Below the pieces are notes generated by a model. It saw only the letters and a list, made by a program, of their open reading frames with translations. It was not told the origin of the DNA and made no database searches. Below are positions 5,870 through 10,277 of a DNA stretch of 10,277 nt, one piece after another (position 1 is the first letter of the stretch; each line of letters starts with the position of its first letter). The position numbers and the translations under genes are program-made. This DNA comes from an uncultured Nocardiopsis sp. (GTDB taxonomy: Bacteria; Actinomycetota; Actinomycetes; Streptosporangiales; Streptosporangiaceae), in assembly GCA_937957845.1 (NCBI GenBank), contig CALGOD010000064.1:1-10277 (forward strand), in the 5' to 3' direction.

Positions 5870-7321
5870 CTACTTCGGCCGGTTCGACCGGAACCGCGGG
5901 AGGAGCGGAGCCAAGGTGCGTGAGCGGAGCGCACCGCGCCACATCCCCACCCCGTGGGCGACATCGTCGGCCAGACTCGCCAGCGTCCACCGCACGGGGT
6001 CCACCGAGGGTCGCGTCGCCATCCAGTCGCGCAACGCGGGAGCCACCGCCAACACGCCCAGCACAGCGAGCCTTCGCCCGCGCCTTCCCGGTGCCAATGC
6101 CGCCACCGGCAGCACCGGAAGTCCCGCCTGGGTGAGGACGCGTCCCATTCCGACCATGGTCGCCCCCACCGGTTGCGCCGTCACCCACGTGACGACGGGT
6201 TCGGACAGCCCCGCGCGCCGGAGGTGGCGCGGGAGACCGCACACCGCCGAGCCGAGCAGAACGGCGGCCAGCGCCGGACAGGCCGCGAGAAGCACCGCAG
6301 CGGTCACCGCGGGCCCCGGCCGGAGCATGATGGCGGCGATGCGATCCGGATGCCGCAGGGCCAGCGGACCCGCGCAGGTTCCGTAGTGATAGCGGCGTGT
6401 CAGGTATGCGCTCCATGTCGCGGGTTCGGTGTGCGTCACCTTGACACCGGGTTCGTAACGCACACGCCATCCCGAGTCCGCCAGACGCCACACGGCGTCC
6501 ACGTCCTCTCCGTAGCGCAGGTCCTCGTCGAAGACATCCGCGTCCACGGCCGCGCGCCGTACGACGAGCGCGGCGGTGGGCAGGTAGCCGACCCGCCCGC
6601 CTGGTCTGACCAGGGCCTCCCGCTCCCCCAGGTCCAAGGGGAAACGCGCCACCGCGTAAGCGCCGAGCACGGACCGATCGGGACGCGCCGGTCGTATCCG
6701 GGGGGCGACCGCGCCGACCTCGGGATCGGCGAAGTGGGCGAGGAGGGGTGCCAGCCATCCCGGCCGGGGCACGAAGGCACTGTCCAGGAACGCCACGTAC
6801 TCCACATCGTCGGCACACGCGGCGAGTCCGCTGTTACGGGCCGCCGCCGGCCCCTCGTTCACGGGTCGGACGATCAGTCGCGCACCGTTGCGGGCGGCGA
6901 CCGAGGCCACGGCTTCCGGGTCCTGGGAGCCGTCGTCCACGACAAGGACCTCCTCCACCATCCCGGCGTCCTCGCACGCGTTGAGAGAACGAAGGAGCCG
7001 GTCGAGTTCGTCCGGGCGGTCGCGAACGGGGACGATCACCACGGTCTTCCCCGGGGTGGCGACTGTGGGAGGGCGAGGGTGCGCGGCTCCGGAGTCCACG
7101 AGACGCCGGGCCAGGGCCCCCGCCTCGGCGGTACGCACCGGGCCGTCGCCCAGTTCTTCGAGAAGCCTACTCTCGGACGGGGAGAGGGAAAGGGTACGAG
7201 GGGGATCCCCTCCCACCACGACACGCCCCTGGGACCGTACGACCGTGTCGGGATCGAGGGCGATGGAGAAACCCACCGGAAGCGGCGGCACCCCCGCCTC
7301 GTCTCTTGGTCGTCCCCTCAC
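5870..7321 (-). CDS. MftF-like family 2 glycosyltransferase with N-terminal PqqD-like domain
   Basis: A 483-residue glycosyltransferase resembling MftF, which adds glucose units to the mycofactocin redox cofactor. Residues about 15-85 (GFSIALDPDTVVRSQG, LSLSPSESRLLEELGDG, ARRLVDSGAAHPRPP) have the strand-then-winged-helix layout of PqqD-like peptide-recognition domains. The GT2 domain follows: TVVIVPVRDRPDELDRLLRS (93-112), VLVVDDGS (125-132), NEGPAAARNSG (155-165), FLDSAFVPRPGWL (178-190), RYGEDVDAVWRL (269-280), then the MftF-like RRYHYGTCAGPLALRHP (309-325) and hydrophobic segments near 334-361 and 400-432 that suggest membrane attachment. Oddly, the metal-binding DxD is DSA (Asp180-Ser-Ala182). 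The GTG start overlaps the carrier-protein stop as GTGA. No mftA-E genes are nearby, so a true mycofactocin role is unlikely here. Glycosylation of the neighbouring peptides is plausible but inferred. Confidence 0.85.
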   Translation of the reverse strand: MRGRPRDEAGVPPLPVGFSIALDPDTVVRSQGRVVVGGDPPRTLSLSPSESRLLEELGDGPVRTAEAGALARRLVDSGAAHPRPPTVATPGKTVVIVPVRDRPDELDRLLRSLNACEDAGMVEEVLVVDDGSQDPEAVASVAARNGARLIVRPVNEGPAAARNSGLAACADDVEYVAFLDSAFVPRPGWLAPLLAHFADPEVGAVAPRIRPARPDRSVLGAYAVARFPLDLGEREALVRPGGRVGYLPTAALVVRRAAVDADVFDEDLRYGEDVDAVWRLADSGWRVRYEPGVKVTHTEPATWSAYLTRRYHYGTCAGPLALRHPDRIAAIMLRPGPAVTAAVLLAACPALAAVLLGSAVCGLPRHLRRAGLSEPVVTWVTAQPVGATMVGMGRVLTQAGLPVLPVAALAPGRRGRRLAVLGVLAVAPALRDWMATRPSVDPVRWTLASLADDVAHGVGMWRGALRSRTLAPLLPRFRSNRPK

Positions 7322-7617
7322 CGCGACTCTTCCCGTCCCTGGCCCGTGGCCTGGGGACCCGTCGCGCCCAAGGCCGCGCTGATGCTCCGCACGTCCTGGA
7401 AGGTCTGTCGCGTGATCTGGTCCAAGGCGAGGTTCTCGCCAAGGTCGTTGTGGATGTAGTTGAGCAGGACGGCGGTGTTCAGGGAGGTCAGCACACCCGT
7501 GTCGAGCAAGGGGCTGGACTCGTCGAAGACACCTTCGGGATCACCGTCCAAGAAGTGTTTCCGAACGAAGTCCACCAGCAGCGCGGTGGTCTCCTCCATG
7601 GAACGGTTGCTCGTCAA
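7318..7617 (-). CDS. acyl carrier protein (phosphopantetheine-binding)
   Basis: A 99-residue single-domain carrier protein. The attachment motif is SPLLDTGVLTSLN (35-47), with Ser45 as the expected 4'-phosphopantetheine site; the usual DSL triad is TSL here, as in some stand-alone carriers. Helix 2 (NTAVLLNYIHNDLG) and the following DQITRQTFQDVRSISAAL segment match the ACP/PCP fold. The C-terminal tail (from about 84) is Gly/Gln-rich and probably disordered. The start is TTG (7617-7615): AGGAGG (7627-7622) lies 4 bases upstream and an in-frame TGA (7629-7627) blocks any longer frame; the internal ATG at residue 7 is the alternative. The stop overlaps the glycosyltransferase start, so the two are made together. 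It could load an acyl or aminoacyl group for the GNAT enzyme or another tailoring enzyme outside the window; the substrate cannot be told. Confidence 0.83.
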   Translation of the reverse strand: MTSNRSMEETTALLVDFVRKHFLDGDPEGVFDESSPLLDTGVLTSLNTAVLLNYIHNDLGENLALDQITRQTFQDVRSISAALGATGPQATGQGREESR

Positions 7618-7626
7618 CGCCCCTCC

Positions 7627-8100
7627 TCACATGGGACGGAAAGGTCCGGCGTCCACCGCGGTGGTCCATGCCTCTCCGGGATCCGGGAAAGTGGGGTGTC
7701 CCCACACCGGTGAACCGGCGCACCACCGCACCGGAGGGGTGGGTGAGGACGGTTCCGGCCGCCGCAGCGTAGCGCAGGACGTCGTGTCCGGTGGGTGCCT
7801 CCGCCCAGAGGCGGATCGAGCCGCGCGGGGACCTCGACCCCGGTCCATCCCGGGGCCGCTCCCGAGAGGGTCCCGCGAGTCCACGAGGCTTCTCCCCCTG
7901 TCTCCTGGTCTCCTGTCGAAGTGCCCCACTCGGCCGACCGTGCGGGCTCCGTCCGATCCCGGCGTCCAAGGCGGACCCACACGGTCCGTGCGGGCGCCAC
8001 GCTCGGACGGGTCTCGTGGAAAGGCCACCGCGCTCGCTCCCGCCATCCTCCCCCTCGCCTGGTGCTTCGCCTGACCCGTCGACGACGGCCCCGGCACGGC
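7627..8100 (-). pseudogene. possible frame-broken gene upstream of the carrier protein
   Basis: On the minus strand three frames in turn look protein-like and biased to G/C third bases: about 8000-7830 (APARTVWVRLGRRDR, then RGTLSGAAPGWTGVEVPARL), about 7840-7700 (GSIRLWAEAPTGHDVLRYAA, then AAGTVLTHPSGAVVRRFTGV), and 7700-7627 (HPTFPDPGEAWTTAVDAGPF, then RPM and a TGA). That final TGA sits inside the ribosome site of the carrier-protein gene, just where a coupled upstream gene would end. One gene with at least two frameshifts, from decay or assembly error, explains this best. I do not recognise the family. High-GC sequence often shows false frames on both strands, so this is uncertain. Confidence 0.3.
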
Positions 8101-8308
8101 CCACGGCGTCACCTCCACCACCCCGCCCCGCTCTTCGGCGTCACGCCCGTGTCGGGGCCTCTCACCGGCGACCGGGCGACGTCGGCCGGAAGCTCCGGAA
8201 GGTCGTCCGCCGCGTCGCGCCGCCGGGACGGTCCCACGACGACACCTTCCGACACGGCGAGGTGGCCCCGCCTTGCCGGGCCTCTCCGCCTCCGCCCGTG
8301 TGACTTGC
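8101..8308. other. intergenic region, no supported gene
   Basis: Between the possible broken gene and the TetR operator I see no start with a ribosome site, no RNA gene and no repeat. Several open frames exist on both strands, but their products are Arg/Pro/Gly-rich low-complexity strings, the usual shadow of very high GC content. Confidence 0.5.
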
Positions 8309-8338
8309 TGCACTCAGTGCGTCGTTGCACTGAGTGCA
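8309..8338. promoter_or_regulatory. perfect palindromic operator upstream of the TetR gene
   Basis: TGCACTCAGTGC (8309-8320) and GCACTGAGTGCA (8327-8338) are perfect 12-bp inverted repeats separated by GTCGTT. Each arm is itself a palindrome (GCACT-C-AGTGC and GCACT-G-AGTGC), so two identical dimer sites are possible, as TetR-family repressors often use. It covers the proposed -35 element and lies 22 bases before the TetR start, which predicts self-repression of the tetR-mmpL operon. Confidence 0.88.
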
Positions 8339-8354
8339 TCTTCTTCTCTACTCT
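8325..8354 (+). promoter_or_regulatory. promoter of the tetR-mmpL operon, probably leaderless
   Basis: TTGCAC (8325-8330), inside the right arm of the operator, and TACTCT (8349-8354) are 18 bases apart. Transcription would begin about 7 bases after the -10, at or next to the ATG at 8361. No Shine-Dalgarno sequence precedes that ATG (CTCTGGACCC), which agrees with a leaderless mRNA, common in actinomycetes. Confidence 0.55.
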
Positions 8355-8360
8355 GGACCC

Positions 8361-9068
8361 ATGGCAGAACGGCAGCGACCCTCCGTGCCCGACCGGCGTG
8401 GAGCCCTCAAGGCACGGCATCGGCGCGCCATCATCGACGCCGCGGCCGCGCTGATGACGGAGATCGGCGGTACCGACTTCACCGTCGACCAGCTCGCCGC
8501 GCGTGCCGACGTCTCCCGGCGGACGGTGTTCAACCACTTCACGTCGGTGGACGACATCACCGTCGAGGTCTTCCGCGAGATGCTCGGAACGGTCCTTTCC
8601 AACGTCGACGCCAACCTGTCCGCGTCGGATTCGGAGCGGCCCGGCGGCCCTGCGATGTTCGACCGGGTCGCGGCCGCCCTGCGGGCCACCGACCTGGTCA
8701 CCCCCATCACCGAGCTCACCCGGATCTTCCAGTCCGAGGGCGGCGGTCTCGCCCGGATCCTCGACCCCCGGGACAAGGGGCCCAGCCCCCGCCAGGCCGT
8801 GCTCTTCGAACGCTCCCTCACCGAACTGGGCACGCGGATCGCGGCCACCACCATGCGTCACCACCCCTCGGCCGACCCCTTGGAGGTCGAGTTGATGTGC
8901 GGGGCGCTCGTGGGCGGTTCCCTGGTCGTGGTCCGGCACTGGGCACGGGTCACCGGCGGGGTCGACACCCCCGAGTCACGTCGCGTCTGGGACGAGCTCC
9001 TCGACCGCATGATCACCGTCAACCGCGACGGTTTCGGAGCCCTGTCCTCCGAGGCCGACGCCTCCTGA
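8361..9068 (+). CDS. TetR/AcrR-family transcriptional regulator
   Basis: A 235-residue repressor-type regulator. The N-terminal DNA-binding domain is typical: ARHRRAIIDAAAALMTEIG (18-36), then the helix-turn-helix FTVDQLAARADVSRRTVFNHF (40-60). The rest is a helical ligand-binding domain of the MftR-like/C-terminal TetR kind with no recognisable ligand signature. It is the first gene of an operon with the MMPL exporter (38 bases apart), so the likely role is repression of the exporter, lifted by a substrate of it. The palindromic operator at 8309-8338 supports this. The ATG at 8361 is chosen because the upstream ATG at 8334 lies within the operator and precedes the predicted transcription start. 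Confidence 0.92.
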   Translation: MAERQRPSVPDRRGALKARHRRAIIDAAAALMTEIGGTDFTVDQLAARADVSRRTVFNHFTSVDDITVEVFREMLGTVLSNVDANLSASDSERPGGPAMFDRVAAALRATDLVTPITELTRIFQSEGGGLARILDPRDKGPSPRQAVLFERSLTELGTRIAATTMRHHPSADPLEVELMCGALVGGSLVVVRHWARVTGGVDTPESRRVWDELLDRMITVNRDGFGALSSEADAS

Positions 9069-9106
9069 GCGCACGCGCTCCCACCCACCTCGTTTGCGGG
9101 ATACCC

Positions 9107-10277
9107 ATGGCTGAATTTCTCTACAGACTCGGGTGCGCCTCAGCACGGCGCGCCCGAACCGTCATCGCGGTCTGGCTGGCACTCCTGGTGTCGGCCGGCG
9201 CCGCCTTCCTCCTCTTCTCCGGTGACCTGGAGGACAGCTTCTCCATCCCCGGCACCCCGACCGACCAGGTGAACCAGCGTCTCAAGGCGGAGTTCTCCGA
9301 CATGGGCGGCGGCGCGGGCACCGTCGTCTACCAGACCGAGGACGGCTCCGCCTTCACCGACGACCAGCGGGAGGAGATCGGCGAGCGCGTCGAGAGGGCC
9401 GCCGAGGTCGCCGGGGTTCAGGACGTCATCGATCCGTTCGCGACCGAGGAGGAGCGCTCCGAGCATCAGGAGACGCTCGAAAGCGGCCGCGAAGAACTCG
9501 AAGCCGCCCGTGCCGGGATCGAGGCGGGCGAGGGGATCCCCCCGGGGACCCCCGAGGAGCGGCAGGCCATGATCGACATCGGCCTGGAGACCCTGGCGGA
9601 GGAGGAGGAACGCCTCGAACGGGGTGAGGCCCTGATGGAGATGGCCTCGAAGATCCGCACGGTCTCCGAGGACGGCGGCACCGCCCTGGTCAACGTCGCC
9701 TTCACCGACAGCCAGGAGGCGGTCACCCAGGACACCAAGGACGCCGTGATGGCGGCCTTCTCGGACGACCCCGTCCCCGGGACCACCGTGGAGTTCGGCG
9801 ACGACCTCGCCATGGCCCTGCCCAGTCTCGTCAGCGTCGCCGAGGTGATCGGTGTGATCGTGGCGGGCGTCGTGCTGGTGGTCATGCTCGGCACCCTCGT
9901 GGGCGCCGGTCTGCCCCTGCTCACCGCCCTGGTCGGCGTGGGCATCGCCACCCTGGCGGCGATGTCGCTGTCCGACGTGCTCGACATCGCCACGATCACG
10001 CCGATCCTCGGTCTGATGCTCGGTCTCGCCGTCGGCATCGACTACGCCCTGTTCATCGTCAACCGCCACCGCCGTCAGCTCAAGCAGGGCTTCGACCTGG
10101 TGGAGTCCATCGGTCTGGCCAACGGCACCGCGGGCAACGCCGTGGTCTTCGCGGGGACCACCGTGCTCATCGCCCTCCTGGGCCTGAACCTCACCGGCAT
10201 CGGCTTCCTCGGTCTCATGGGCAGCGTGGGCGCCATCGCCATCCTGCTGGCCGTCCTGGTCGCGGTGACGCTCGTCC
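9107..10277 (+). CDS. MMPL-family (RND superfamily) transporter, N-terminal part
   Basis: The first 390 residues of an MMPL/RND membrane exporter; the window end cuts it at roughly half its usual 700-750. Seen: positively charged start (YRLGCASARRAR), membrane helix 1 (about 18-37), an extracellular domain (about 40-235), then helices about 240-262, 264-286, 296-318 and 340-388. Helix 4 carries GLAVGIDYALFIVNRHRRQL (306-325), the Asp312-Tyr313 proton-relay pair of MmpL proteins. The following GTAGNAVVFAGTTVLIALLGL (340-360) is also typical. The extracellular part holds an unusually Glu-rich, coiled-coil-like insert (about 112-182). These pumps use the proton gradient to export lipids, drugs or siderophores; the substrate here is unknown. 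It shares the TetR-controlled promoter; its own ribosome site (GCGGG) is weak. Confidence 0.93.
   Translation, partial: MAEFLYRLGCASARRARTVIAVWLALLVSAGAAFLLFSGDLEDSFSIPGTPTDQVNQRLKAEFSDMGGGAGTVVYQTEDGSAFTDDQREEIGERVERAAEVAGVQDVIDPFATEEERSEHQETLESGREELEAARAGIEAGEGIPPGTPEERQAMIDIGLETLAEEEERLERGEALMEMASKIRTVSEDGGTALVNVAFTDSQEAVTQDTKDAVMAAFSDDPVPGTTVEFGDDLAMALPSLVSVAEVIGVIVAGVVLVVMLGTLVGAGLPLLTALVGVGIATLAAMSLSDVLDIATITPILGLMLGLAVGIDYALFIVNRHRRQLKQGFDLVESIGLANGTAGNAVVFAGTTVLIALLGLNLTGIGFLGLMGSVGAIAILLAVLVAVTLV

Noticed and set aside
5458..5964. 168-codon minus-strand frame with SPSEYRAAIYDRSHSDF
   Set aside because: Part of it is protein-like, but it has no ribosome site, overlaps the end of the glycosyltransferase and reads antisense through precursor 3. 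At most a remnant; noted under the intergenic region.
5870..7321. True mycofactocin cluster
   Set aside because: Only an MftF-like protein is present. The peptides lack the MftA C-terminal pattern and no MftB, radical SAM MftC, MftD or MftE gene is seen.
5954..7459. 501-codon plus-strand frame
   Set aside because: Antisense shadow of the glycosyltransferase; the minus strand has clear GT2 motifs.
9140..10069. 309-codon minus-strand frame rich in His/Asp/Gly
   Set aside because: Antisense to the MMPL transporter, whose membrane helices and IDY motif are clear.

Overview
The window looks like chromosomal DNA of a high-GC actinomycete. GC is very high, codon third positions are mostly G or C, GTG and TTG starts occur, genes overlap by 4 bp, and the gene families (DrrA-type ABC ATPase, MftF-like glycosyltransferase, class III-like lanthipeptide precursors, MMPL transporter) fit that group. 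A filamentous actinomycete of the Nocardiopsis/Streptomyces kind is my guess; the genus cannot be fixed from the sequence. Bases 1-36 are not genomic: they match the 3' end of the Illumina P5/TruSeq universal adapter. The record is therefore the edge of a draft contig, and the first gene is cut there.

Left part (37-1594, minus strand): a GNAT-family acyltransferase and a DrrA-like ABC ATPase overlap by 4 bp (ATGA) and form one operon. Divergent to them (1733-4725, plus strand) is a deoxysugar block: an NAD-dependent epimerase/4-ketoreductase, about 570 bp that looks like a disrupted gene, and an E1/RfbH-type NDP-4-keto-6-deoxyhexose 3-dehydratase. The last has the complete PLP/histidine and [2Fe-2S] residue set. 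A strong hairpin after it probably ends transcription.

Centre (5008-5497, plus strand): three tandem near-identical genes, each for a 39-residue peptide, with a very acidic leader carrying an ILALQ motif and a 16-residue C-terminal part of the form MCSG-x-S-x-x-x-CSVAQP. Every copy has the SxxSxxxC spacing that class III lanthipeptide synthetases convert to labionin or lanthionine. These are the heart of the window: a previously unannotated RiPP precursor cassette. No lanthipeptide synthetase, protease or E3 reductase is present, so the locus is either incomplete here (continuing left past the contig edge) or depends on enzymes elsewhere.

Right of the precursors (5870-7617, minus strand, convergent): an MftF-like family 2 glycosyltransferase with an N-terminal PqqD-like (possible leader-binding) domain, translationally coupled to a small acyl carrier protein. 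Upstream of the carrier protein gene is about 0.7 kb that may hold a frame-broken gene. A separate unit follows (8309-10277, plus strand): a perfect palindromic operator, a probably leaderless TetR-family regulator, and an MMPL-family exporter cut by the window end.

Working model (inference): a ribosomal peptide with a labionin-like ring that is glycosylated with a deoxysugar and perhaps acylated (GNAT plus carrier protein), then exported by the DrrA-type ABC transporter. The TetR/MMPL pair may be an unrelated neighbour.
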